Below are positions 14,087-22,953 of a DNA stretch of 24,740 nucleotides, one piece after another. A program made the translations under genes and the position numbers. Below the pieces are notes generated by a model, which did not search any database, was not told the origin of the DNA, and was given only the letters and a program-made list of their open reading frames with translations. This stretch comes from Bacillota bacterium (GTDB taxonomy: Bacteria > Bacillota > Clostridia > Acetivibrionales > DSM-1351): positions 1 through 24,740 of the forward strand of contig JAFABO010000161.1 of the NCBI GenBank assembly GCA_023426005.1. Direction: 5' to 3'. Positions within the stretch are counted from its first letter, which is position 1; every line of letters starts with the position of its first letter.

Positions 14087-17000
14087 ATGATTCGTTTATT
14101 TAAAGATTATGAAAATCAGGATGTAATAAATTATTGGCTGAGCCTTCTTCCCAATTTTGATACCGAGACAAAACTGATAAATCATGTTAAAGAAATGTTG
14201 GATATTTCTTTTGAGCAATGCGGCAATCAGGATTTGTTTTTTCGGGTTTTATCCAACCATATTGATAACTGTATAACCCCGTCTATTTCTGAGGAGCAGA
14301 AAAAACAAATTAACGAATGTATTGAGAGTATTAATCAGCACTCGGCGATAATGCCTATATTTCCATTATATCAGGATATTGTATATGCCTTTATTGGTAA
14401 GCTAATGGATACTATTCAAAATAGTAAACTTATTAAAGATAAAACATATTTTATATCCAGCATTCTTTCTCAACTAAATAATAGTCTTAATCCATTCTTT
14501 TTGAGGACTGTCATTCTTGAACTTAATTGTGCAAGAGAGGATGAAGTCCTGATAGGAAATGACAGCAAGCAGAGATATGAATATTTCACAAATACGCTGC
14601 TGTGTGATCCTCAATACAAGAATAAATTCTATAGTGAGTACAGGACGCTATTTTGCGTTGTTACAAACATGATTAGAAATTATTTTGATTATATACAGGA
14701 GATTCTTATCAATACCCAGGCAGAAATTGCTCAGTTGCTTCAAATGTTTACAGGTGACGAAGGTCTTGGAGAAATTGAGGATATAAAAGTTTCAATGGGA
14801 GATGTACACTGTAATGGCAAAACAGTTGCTATTATACATTTTAAAAACGCAAAAATTGTATACAAGCCCAGAGACATGAGACTTGATGTACAATTTCAGC
14901 AGTTTTTAAAGTGGATAAATTCTAAAAATATCATGCATGGTATACAATTAGCTACAATAAAAATACATACCGCCGACAACTGCGGCTGGATGGAATTTGT
15001 TGAGCAAACAGACTGCTGTAATCAGGATGAGGCAACCCGGTTTTATACCAAGTCAGGCATTTTACTGGCAATCTTATATTGTTTTAATTCAATGGACTTT
15101 CATTTTGAAAATATAATAGCTCACGGCGAAGATCCAGTTCTAGTCGATCTGGAAACCTTGTTTCATCCGGATGTAAAAGATGAAAGTGCCAAAAATAAAG
15201 ACAGTGGATTTCAAGCCGCCAGAGATTTTATAAACCATTCAGTTTCCAAAATTGGATTACTTCCCACCAGAATGAAGATCAAAAAGGACAATAAAATTCA
15301 AAGTATTGATGTGGGTGCATTAAGTGAAAGTAAGAATCAGAATAGTATCCTTAAGTCACTGGTTTTAGAAAATCCCGATTCGGATAATTTACGCTTATCA
15401 TATGAGTACCTGTCTATTGAGCCCAAGAAAAATTCACCTAAACTTTCAGGATTATCATTGGATCCTAAAAAGTATATAGATTGCTTAATAAATGGATTTC
15501 AGTCTTTCTATTTATTTGTACAAAAAAACAACGTAGAAGTGCTTGATTTTGTTACCTCAACATTTGCAGAATGTAAGATACGGGTGATATTGAAATCTAC
15601 CGTTACATATACCAATTTATTGAGTATTGCAACGCATCCCGATTTTATGCGGGATCCGATTCATAGATTGATATTACTTTCCAAAATAGGTGCTAACGAA
15701 CTCTACAATATTTATATTAAACGGTTTGAGCTTTCCGAGCTTTGCCGCAATCAAGTCCCGTATTTTTATACCAGATTCGAATCTCATGATCTGAAAGGCT
15801 ATCCCAACGTATGCTTTCATGACATTGTAGAACGTAATACGCAGGAAATTCTTAGTGATAAATTAAACAATTTATCATTATTGGATATGCAGACACAAAT
15901 TAGTTTAATAAAAGATGCTTTTTTTGTTCGTAATCCCAATGATGATATAACAGGAATTAAATTTGATAGCAAGCCGGCCGGCCAGGTTAAGCCCAAAGAA
16001 TGGTTGGAATTCTCCGTGCATATAGCTGAATATATACTTTCACACAGCTTTTCCGGCATTAACGATGAAGGGTGTGCGGACAGAGCTTACATAGGTGCAC
16101 AAATATTGACCACCGATACGGAAGATTGGACTATAGATACAGATACTTTGGATTTATATGATGGAAATTCAGGAATTGCCCTATTTTTTATTAATCTTTG
16201 GAAAATCAGCGGGCAAGAGAAATACCGCCGTTATGCAATAGAGACAATCCAGCCTGTTGTACAAATAGTAAACCACAGAAATGAGATAAATTATAAAGGT
16301 GCTATTGGAGCGTATAAGGGTATGGGAGGCCTGGCATATGCGCTCAATAAAATTGCAATGCTGACGGAGGATTCATCATTGTCTGAAGCCATTGATGGTG
16401 TATTGGATATGATTGAACAAAACATCGATGAAGATGTTAATTATGATTTAATCAGCGGAGGAATTGGCTGTTTGGCTGCTTTACTGTCAATATACGAATC
16501 GCCATATAATCAGCAATTGAAAAAGCGCGCATTGCAACTGTCTGTTAAGGTATTTGAAACTCTCAAAGATAAATTCGTACCGGGCGAGTATGGTAAAGTT
16601 ATCAACTCAAGTGAAGAGAGGACCGGTTCGGGGTTTGCTCACGGAACAGCTTCATTTGCAGCGTATCTGTATAAATTATATACAATTACATCTAATAATG
16701 AAATATTAGAATTGTTTCAGAACATTCTGGAATATGAAAGACACACTTTTTACTCCGAAAATATGTCTGGATGGCATTCCTCCCTTAAAAAAAGTGAAAT
16801 GGACAATACCTGGTGCAATGGTGTTTGCGGAATACTCTTAGGCAAACTTTTATTGAAAGAATTTGGCTATAATGATGAAATACTTGATAACGAAATTAAA
16901 CTGGCATTTGAATTAACACTTAAAACTTCTTTTGGACATAATCTGACTTATTGTCATGGGGATTTATCAGCATTAGCTGTTATCCGGTTTTATTCAAAAG

Positions 17001-17200
17001 TGATGAACAACCGGTATATAGAAACACAATGTGTAAATGTATTTCAGAATTTATTTGACTGCATTAAATATAACTGGAAGTCCGAATATAAAACGATAAA
17101 TAAATTTAATGGTTTAATGCTTGGCGCTTCCGGACTGGGATTTGCGATGCTAAAGCAATATGACTATGACAATGTTGATGAATTTTTGTGGTTAGTTTAA
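14087..17200 (+). CDS. lanM1: Class II lanthipeptide synthetase LanM (first copy)
   Basis: A 1037-residue bifunctional enzyme that phosphorylates and dehydrates Ser/Thr of the precursor and then cyclises with Cys. The N-terminal DUF4135 dehydratase domain (to about residue 640) shows VYKPRD (258-263), D337-F-H-F-E-N-I-I and D354-L-E-T-L-F, the kinase-like catalytic and metal-binding stretches. The C-terminal LanC-like cyclase has the conserved AHG (H852) and the zinc ligands C910 (TWCNG), C956 and H957 (YCHGD). The start ATG 14087 has TGGAG at the right spacing. Stop and next start are 26 bases apart. Two-peptide class II systems normally use one LanM per peptide; which peptide this copy takes cannot be decided from sequence. 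All key residues are present. Confidence 0.95.
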   Translation: MIRLFKDYENQDVINYWLSLLPNFDTETKLINHVKEMLDISFEQCGNQDLFFRVLSNHIDNCITPSISEEQKKQINECIESINQHSAIMPIFPLYQDIVYAFIGKLMDTIQNSKLIKDKTYFISSILSQLNNSLNPFFLRTVILELNCAREDEVLIGNDSKQRYEYFTNTLLCDPQYKNKFYSEYRTLFCVVTNMIRNYFDYIQEILINTQAEIAQLLQMFTGDEGLGEIEDIKVSMGDVHCNGKTVAIIHFKNAKIVYKPRDMRLDVQFQQFLKWINSKNIMHGIQLATIKIHTADNCGWMEFVEQTDCCNQDEATRFYTKSGILLAILYCFNSMDFHFENIIAHGEDPVLVDLETLFHPDVKDESAKNKDSGFQAARDFINHSVSKIGLLPTRMKIKKDNKIQSIDVGALSESKNQNSILKSLVLENPDSDNLRLSYEYLSIEPKKNSPKLSGLSLDPKKYIDCLINGFQSFYLFVQKNNVEVLDFVTSTFAECKIRVILKSTVTYTNLLSIATHPDFMRDPIHRLILLSKIGANELYNIYIKRFELSELCRNQVPYFYTRFESHDLKGYPNVCFHDIVERNTQEILSDKLNNLSLLDMQTQISLIKDAFFVRNPNDDITGIKFDSKPAGQVKPKEWLEFSVHIAEYILSHSFSGINDEGCADRAYIGAQILTTDTEDWTIDTDTLDLYDGNSGIALFFINLWKISGQEKYRRYAIETIQPVVQIVNHRNEINYKGAIGAYKGMGGLAYALNKIAMLTEDSSLSEAIDGVLDMIEQNIDEDVNYDLISGGIGCLAALLSIYESPYNQQLKKRALQLSVKVFETLKDKFVPGEYGKVINSSEERTGSGFAHGTASFAAYLYKLYTITSNNEILELFQNILEYERHTFYSENMSGWHSSLKKSEMDNTWCNGVCGILLGKLLLKEFGYNDEILDNEIKLAFELTLKTSFGHNLTYCHGDLSALAVIRFYSKVMNNRYIETQCVNVFQNLFDCIKYNWKSEYKTINKFNGLMLGASGLGFAMLKQYDYDNVDEFLWLV

Positions 17201-17226
17201 TAACGTTTTATAGACTGGAGAAAGTT

Positions 17227-20046
17227 ATGGAAAAAGACGTAAATTTGATTCTGGACAAGTATTTAGAAAGCCTTGGATCATCAGATTTAGTAAACCGAAT
17301 ATGTGATAATTTATCTGCTGCCTTTGGAAATTTTAATAGACCTTTTTTAACATATTGTGAAAAACATCTGGAAGGGTCTCTTGCGAAGTTTTCTGCAGAA
17401 TATCAGTTTAGTATGGATACACAAGTAATTGTGAGCTCAATTTTAGCAAGCGTTACTGAAGAGATTACAGCATTAGCAATTCGAACTTTAATTATCGAAT
17501 TGAATTATTTGAAGTCCGACAACATGTTGAATGGAGAAAATTCTACAGACAGGTATAATGATTTTAATCAAAAATTGTCCGATGCATTATATCTGAGAAA
17601 AATTTTCAATCGTTATCCCGTTCTGCTCTATTTAATTGATACTAAAATATCCTGCAGACTGGAACTGGTGGATGAACTGCTGAACCGGCTTGGAATGGAT
17701 AAGCAGAATATTAGAAGGAAGTTTGATATCAATGTTGATAAGCTCACAAATATAAATATATCTTCAGGCGATTCCCATAATAATGGCAGAAAAGTTACAA
17801 TACTACAATTCAGCGAGAAAAGTCTTGTATATAAACCGCATGGACTATCCCCGGAAAGTTTATTTAATGAAATAGTTGATTATGTTAATCAGAAAGCGTC
17901 GTACCAATATGATTTAAAAAAGTTAGGGTGCCTTGACCGCGGTGATTATGGCTGGCAGGAATTTGCTGTCTATCAGGAAGCGGGAAGTCTCGAGGATATT
18001 TACAAGTTTTATTATCGCACCGGAGCTCTGTTAGCAATTTTTTATATATTTTCATGCAGTGATTTGCACCATGAAAATATTCTGGCATGCAAGGATACAC
18101 CGGCTATCTTTGATTTGGAAACATTAGTTAACATCTTCCATCAATCAGTTGAAGGTAGTTATACTAATGCAGAAATCAATAAGGAATTTGCCTGCTCCGT
18201 TTTAGGAACAATGCTGTTACCTGCCAATTTTATAAATGGGTGTTTTGATTTTGATTTGAGTGGGATGTGTGGAACTGATGATGCAGTCTCCAGTAAGTGG
18301 TTTTATTTCCAGCTTGAGAACACCGGAACCGATGAGATTTGTATGAGTAAAGAGCCTTGTACCTCACCCAAAACAAAGAATTCGCTCATCTTCAATAATA
18401 AAATTGTATCACCAAAATTAAATCTCTCTAGTATACAAAATGGGTTTTTAGAATGCTATCGTACTTTGGAAAATAATCGTGATGAAATCTTAAATATCAT
18501 TCGTAAAAGCAGACTTGTTATAAGGCATGTACTCCGGCCAACCGCACTTTATGCCAGATTTCTTGAGGCCAGCACACAGACCAATTATCTTGAAAATATC
18601 GAAGCGCGAAAATCTTTGTTTTCAAAGTTATATACCGACCAGACTCAAAGTGACATTATTGAATGCGAAGTGGAAGCATTACTTAAGCATGATGTTCCAT
18701 ATTTTTCGTCAGATATGACTAGCACTGCAATTTTAGGTAATCAATCCCGAAATATCCCGGATTATTTTTCGAAATCCGCTTATCAGGTTATTGAGGATAA
18801 AATAAATCAATTTAGTAAAAAAGATATGGATAAGCAATTGTACTACATAAGCCAGTCTTTAAGCACATTAAAAGAGCCTGTAACCAATTACTCACATAAA
18901 CTTGGAACTTGCTGTAATGACAATTATCTTGCAAATGCAAAAATAATTGCCGACCAGATTTGTGACCTGTCATTGTTTAATTCTGAACAAAGTGAAGCAA
19001 GTATTTTGATGGCATTTGAATCACCGGATATGAAACGATTTATTGGTCCTATGGATTTTAACTTATATACAGGCGGAGGAATTATTCTGTTTTTGGCTGC
19101 TTTGGGGCAAGAACTTAAAGCACAGAAATATATTCGTCTAGCAGAACAATTTCTGAATTATCAATTGTCTGTTGCAGATACATCAAAATCATTATCTGCA
19201 TTTACAGGTATTGGCTCACAAGTATATATATGTTATTATATGTACAGGATTACCAAATATAAGACGTACTATGACAGGTGCTATAAACTAGTATCAGAAA
19301 TAAAGTGCACAGAAGAATGCACTAAAGATTTTGTAACAGGCACCGCCGGATTGATAGTACTGCTGCTAAATATTTTTGAAAAAGAAAACGACAGATTGTA
19401 TATTGAAAAGGCAGAATGTCTTGGTGAACAATTATACCAATCACTCAGGATGGAAAAACAGGATTTGTTAACAGGTTTGGCACATGGACTTTCAGGATAT
19501 GCCTGGGCACTAATCAAATTGGGCAAAATGTCAAACCAAAAAAAATATATTGATTTTGGTTTAGAATTAATCAGAAAAGAAGACTCCAATTATTCACCTT
19601 CCGAGAATAATTGGAAGGACTTACGTGAAGATAACAAGTTTTTATCTTATTGGTGTTATGGAGGCGCTGGAATTGCTCTGTGCCGAGTGAAGATTCAGCA
19701 GTCAATAGCGCAGGAAGACGATATGATAACTAATGATTTACTAAATGGAATTGAGAGCATAAAAACTTATAAATGTAATTCAAGCTGTATTTGCCATGGA
19801 TCATTTGGCAATATTGATATTCTTCTGGAGATAGGAAAATCAGGGAATATGAAGGAACTGGTAAGTTTGGCTAAAGATTTTGCTGCAAGAGAATTAGCCA
19901 ATATACAGGTTAACGGAATAGCTTTTGGTGATAATTCATATTTCAGCGATTTTTCTTTTATGCAGGGATTGACCGGTATCGGGTATACTCTGATACGATT
20001 ATCAAATCATAATTATCCATCCATTTTATCGTTGGATGTAATGTAA
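17227..20046 (+). CDS. lanM2: Class II lanthipeptide synthetase LanM (second copy)
   Basis: A 939-residue LanM, about 100 residues shorter than its neighbour. The dehydratase domain has VYKPHG (201-206), D279-L-H-H-E-N-I and D296-L-E-T-L. The arginine usual in the YKPR stretch is a histidine (H205), whereas the first copy keeps R262. The cyclase domain has AHG (H753) and zinc ligands C810 (YWCYG), C856 and H857 (ICHGS). I start it at ATG 17227, preceded by TGGAG six bases upstream. An in-frame ATG at 17188 would overlap the first lanM and has no such site. The two enzymes are clearly diverged, as expected if each is matched to one precursor. The shorter length seems to come from both ends of the dehydratase domain, not from a deletion of a motif. 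Confidence 0.95.
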   Translation: MEKDVNLILDKYLESLGSSDLVNRICDNLSAAFGNFNRPFLTYCEKHLEGSLAKFSAEYQFSMDTQVIVSSILASVTEEITALAIRTLIIELNYLKSDNMLNGENSTDRYNDFNQKLSDALYLRKIFNRYPVLLYLIDTKISCRLELVDELLNRLGMDKQNIRRKFDINVDKLTNINISSGDSHNNGRKVTILQFSEKSLVYKPHGLSPESLFNEIVDYVNQKASYQYDLKKLGCLDRGDYGWQEFAVYQEAGSLEDIYKFYYRTGALLAIFYIFSCSDLHHENILACKDTPAIFDLETLVNIFHQSVEGSYTNAEINKEFACSVLGTMLLPANFINGCFDFDLSGMCGTDDAVSSKWFYFQLENTGTDEICMSKEPCTSPKTKNSLIFNNKIVSPKLNLSSIQNGFLECYRTLENNRDEILNIIRKSRLVIRHVLRPTALYARFLEASTQTNYLENIEARKSLFSKLYTDQTQSDIIECEVEALLKHDVPYFSSDMTSTAILGNQSRNIPDYFSKSAYQVIEDKINQFSKKDMDKQLYYISQSLSTLKEPVTNYSHKLGTCCNDNYLANAKIIADQICDLSLFNSEQSEASILMAFESPDMKRFIGPMDFNLYTGGGIILFLAALGQELKAQKYIRLAEQFLNYQLSVADTSKSLSAFTGIGSQVYICYYMYRITKYKTYYDRCYKLVSEIKCTEECTKDFVTGTAGLIVLLLNIFEKENDRLYIEKAECLGEQLYQSLRMEKQDLLTGLAHGLSGYAWALIKLGKMSNQKKYIDFGLELIRKEDSNYSPSENNWKDLREDNKFLSYWCYGGAGIALCRVKIQQSIAQEDDMITNDLLNGIESIKTYKCNSSCICHGSFGNIDILLEIGKSGNMKELVSLAKDFAARELANIQVNGIAFGDNSYFSDFSFMQGLTGIGYTLIRLSNHNYPSILSLDVM

Positions 20047-20215
20047 TAATTTATTCCGAGTCCAGGATTAACAGTAATTGTAAAATAATTACATTGATGC
20101 TGGGGAAACCCCGGAGTGTCAGAAAAAATATAATTAACAATAATTGATTAACGTTGAAAATTAAACGATTACAGCATATCGTAAATAACTGATAAGGTTA
20201 GGAAAAGGAGCAATT
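20047..20215 (+). promoter_or_regulatory. Intergenic region before lanFEG with weak promoter candidate and small hairpins
   Basis: The 169-base gap holds an AT hairpin GTAATT/AATTAC (20074-20092) and a short GC-rich palindrome GGGGAAACCCC near 20102-20112, neither followed by a T run. A weak sigma-A-like pair, TTGAAA (20154-20159) and TATCGT (20177-20182) with 17 bases between, might give lanFEG some expression independent of the operator-controlled promoter. That would be useful for immunity before production starts. The promoter call is tentative. Confidence 0.35.
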
Positions 20216-21112
20216 ATGAGTAATATAGCTGTAGATACCAGCAATCTAAGTAAAAGTTTTAATGGGCATAAGGCAGTTGATAATTTAAGCATAAGCATAC
20301 CACAAGGATGTATTTTCGGACTTTTAGGACCCAATGGGGCAGGAAAAACAACAACAATCCGCATGCTGCTTGGATTAATTCGACCTGATGGTGGGAATGT
20401 AAATATATTTGGACAGGATATCTCATCTAATCGGGAAGCTATTTTAAAAAGTGTTGGTGCGTTGATTGAAACTCCATCCTATTACGGAAACCTGACTGCA
20501 TGGGAAAACCTCAAAATTGTCTGTATGCTTAAACAGCTTAGCACAGAGAAAATAAATTACATTCTTGATTTGGTGGGCCTGCATGACTGCGGCAAAAAAA
20601 AGGTCAATAAATTTTCATTGGGAATGAAGCAAAGGTTAGGAATTGCAGAAGCACTTATAGGTGAACCAAAGCTTGCTATCCTCGACGAACCGGTCAACGG
20701 ACTGGATCCGGCTGGCATACATGAGATCAGAGAATTGATTAAGTCTTTGGCAAAAAGCAGTAAAATTACATTCTTGATTTCTAGCCATTTATTAAATGAA
20801 ATGGAGCTCATGGCAGATAAAGTTGGAATTGTTAAAAGTGGAAAGCTTATATATCAAGGTGATTTGCAGCAACTTATTAATAAGCAGGCAGACCGGATAA
20901 CTGTGGGAGTTACTGACATTAATAAAGCCATTGAGTATTATAAAGCAAAGCAAATACCTGTTTCTGTTAAAGACAACAATTTAGTAATTGAGGGCGGCTA
21001 TACAGTTGATTATATCTCAAAAGAATTAGCAGAACAGGCAATTGGCATTACTTGTATTTTTAAACAAAATGATTCCTTAGAAAATATTTATTTAAAAATG
21101 ATGGATGATTAA
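20216..21112 (+). CDS. lanF: Lantibiotic self-protection ABC transporter, ATPase LanF
   Basis: A 298-residue ATPase of the bacitracin/lantibiotic protection type. Walker A is GPNGAGKT (38-45), the signature is FSLGMKQR (133-140), Walker B is LAILDEP (153-159), and an H-loop lies in ISSHLLNEM near 186. The Q-loop position has glutamate (E85 in GALIETPSYY), the E-loop known from LanF-type ATPases. This supports immunity instead of general export. AAAAGGAG lies just before the ATG. It is followed by two ABC-2 permease genes, giving the complete LanFEG set that expels the producer's own peptide from its membrane. It continues the direction of the synthetase operon. Confidence 0.93.
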   Translation: MSNIAVDTSNLSKSFNGHKAVDNLSISIPQGCIFGLLGPNGAGKTTTIRMLLGLIRPDGGNVNIFGQDISSNREAILKSVGALIETPSYYGNLTAWENLKIVCMLKQLSTEKINYILDLVGLHDCGKKKVNKFSLGMKQRLGIAEALIGEPKLAILDEPVNGLDPAGIHEIRELIKSLAKSSKITFLISSHLLNEMELMADKVGIVKSGKLIYQGDLQQLINKQADRITVGVTDINKAIEYYKAKQIPVSVKDNNLVIEGGYTVDYISKELAEQAIGITCIFKQNDSLENIYLKMMDD

Positions 21113-21178
21113 TCATAACTATATGGTTTTGTTAATTTAAGTAATTCAACAATTGATTTTTACGGAGGCTATTAGATA

Positions 21179-21928
21179 ATGATGATAAAACTTTTAATTT
21201 GCGAGCAAGAAAAGCTGAAAAAAACCGGAATTTTACTCATGGCAATATTAATTCCGCTTGTTATAAATTTACTGCTCACAATAGATCTCCATTATCGGTA
21301 TACAGGCTATCTGCTTACATATCAGAAGGAGATGAACCTTTCATCCTGGCAATTGATATTTAAAGAGCAGCGTATTTTGTATTTTCTGGCGCTTCTTCCA
21401 TTTTTCGCAACACTGATTCTGACCCAGATTTTTTCTGTAGAGAGTAAGAACAATGGATGGTCGATGGTTTTGACACAACCAATTAAGCGATATAAATTAA
21501 TTTTATCCAAATATATTACCGGTTGTAAATATATCACTGTGTTGATTGTTGTTAATATTGTAACGCTGGCACTGGCGGGATTTATTACTGGCGTCAGCGA
21601 ACAATTTGATACCGGACTGTTTCTAAGGTGTTTTTTGATATTATGGGTATCTACACTGGCGGCGGCAGCAGTTCAAATGATTGCTGTGGTGATTTTTTCG
21701 TCTAAATGGATCAGTTTGATTGTAGGTCTGTTCCTTGGAGTATTATCTCAGGATTCATTTTTAAATGGCAGATTGTTCAGTAGATTTAACCCATACGCAT
21801 TTTCCGATTTTAGTTTCCGTGCAGATTGGAAACAAGCTTTGTCTATGATACTGATTTCCTGCATATACATCATTATCGGACTGCTGATTTCTGCGTGCAT
21901 ATTTAAAAGAAAAAACATCTATAGATAG
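21179..21928 (+). CDS. lanE: Lantibiotic self-protection ABC transporter permease LanE
   Basis: A 249-residue membrane protein with about six hydrophobic segments and a first charged stretch ICEQEKLKKTG. This is the usual pattern of ABC-2-type permeases in lantibiotic immunity systems. It has the family's typical PFFATLILTQIFSVESKNN and WSMVLTQPIKRYKLILSKY near residues 75-111. GGAGG lies ten bases before ATG 21179; a second ATG follows immediately at 21182 and could be the true start. Its stop is 14 bases before the next permease gene. Sequence identity within this family is low, so the E versus G naming rests on gene order. Confidence 0.85.
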   Translation: MMIKLLICEQEKLKKTGILLMAILIPLVINLLLTIDLHYRYTGYLLTYQKEMNLSSWQLIFKEQRILYFLALLPFFATLILTQIFSVESKNNGWSMVLTQPIKRYKLILSKYITGCKYITVLIVVNIVTLALAGFITGVSEQFDTGLFLRCFLILWVSTLAAAAVQMIAVVIFSSKWISLIVGLFLGVLSQDSFLNGRLFSRFNPYAFSDFSFRADWKQALSMILISCIYIIIGLLISACIFKRKNIYR

Positions 21929-21942
21929 TGAAAGGATAAAAG

Positions 21943-22647
21943 ATGCTAAGAGCGGAATTCTACAAATATTTTAAAAAGCATTTGATTTTGATAACCTTTT
22001 TTACTGTAATCATTTGGGTAGTCTGTATGCGGCAGGCTGTACTCTCGTCCAAGTCAGCTGATATTGCAAATGCCGGTTTACTATTATATGTTATCTCCCG
22101 TAATTTGTTTTGCTCGGTTGCTGTTCCGGCTTATATTATAATAATTTCCAGAATTGCTGGAGAGATGGAGCAAAAAAATAACAACTGGAACCTTTTGCTG
22201 TGTATGCCTGTGAAAAAGCATAGGATATTTTTAGTCAAGATATTTGCATTGGCGGGTATGGTACTGATACTTTATGTTAGTTACATAACAAGTGTGCTGT
22301 TGATTGGCGGTATTATGAGTCAACTGCCCATAGTGAGAATAGTATTGGAAATGTTATTGTCATTTGTATGTACTTTTTCACTGATATCATTTTTTTATGT
22401 TTTATCTCTGGAAAAAATTTCGACAATTATTTATCTGGGAATAGGAAGTTTAATTTTGTTATCCGGATTCTTAGCTATGCAGTCAGAACGTATATGGACA
22501 TATTTCCCTTGGTGCTATGCAACAGTAATTACAATGGTATCCTCAGATGCAAAGCTTGTGCAATATGTTGCCATTAATTTTGTACTTACCTTGGCAATAT
22601 GTATTATGGGTTTGCTTCGTTTCTGCAAAAGAGAATGGACTTCGTAG
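21943..22647 (+). CDS. lanG: Lantibiotic self-protection ABC transporter permease LanG
   Basis: A 234-residue ABC-2-type permease with six hydrophobic segments. It resembles the preceding protein in layout, with MLRAEFYKYFKKHLILITFF at the start and EMEQKNNNWNLLLCMPVKK near residue 69 matching the E protein's VESKNNGWSMVLTQPIKR. The two permeases therefore probably arose by duplication and form a heterodimer with LanF. AAAGGA lies seven bases before the ATG at 21943. It is the last recognised gene of the lantibiotic locus. Confidence 0.85.
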   Translation: MLRAEFYKYFKKHLILITFFTVIIWVVCMRQAVLSSKSADIANAGLLLYVISRNLFCSVAVPAYIIIISRIAGEMEQKNNNWNLLLCMPVKKHRIFLVKIFALAGMVLILYVSYITSVLLIGGIMSQLPIVRIVLEMLLSFVCTFSLISFFYVLSLEKISTIIYLGIGSLILLSGFLAMQSERIWTYFPWCYATVITMVSSDAKLVQYVAINFVLTLAICIMGLLRFCKREWTS

Positions 22648-22953
22648 GAATTTTAGTGCTTACTTAATTCGGCAGGTAATATTATATGTCCAAATGAGGT
22701 AAATCTGTGCACACCAATGTATTCGTATGTGGTAATCTCCAGAGATATATACATCTTAGGACTTTTGCCGCTTTGCTTGTTGGGCTTTCTTTAATCCGCG
22801 TGAGCAATTCATTTTATTAAAACCGGCGGCAGCGGTACGTCCAATATTTCACGCACACCTATTTACACTTTATTACATATATGTTAAACTGATATAAAGT
22901 TTGCTGTTCCCTTCGGGCATTTATTCCTCACATTCTGTGAATGGAGGATATTT
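22648..22953. other. Intergenic region between lanG and the Big_2 protein gene
   Basis: I find no gene in these 306 bases. No clear terminator follows lanG; complementary stretches GCCGC and GCGGC (about 22769 and 22828) are too far apart to be convincing. Before the Big_2 gene a TATAAA (22893-22898) is preceded by TTTACA (22862), TTACAT (22873) and TTAAAC (22884), again 11 bases apart. These are a degenerate echo of the operator at 13304-13342, and their significance is uncertain. GGAGGA precedes the ATG at 22954. Confidence 0.4.

Noticed and set aside
17188..17226. ATG at 17188 as the start of the second lanM
   Set aside because: It overlaps the end of the first lanM and has no ribosome binding site; ATG 17227 has TGGAG at good spacing.
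20102..20125. Intrinsic terminator after the second lanM
   Set aside because: The GC palindrome is short and is followed by A residues, not a T run, so it would not terminate rightward transcription.
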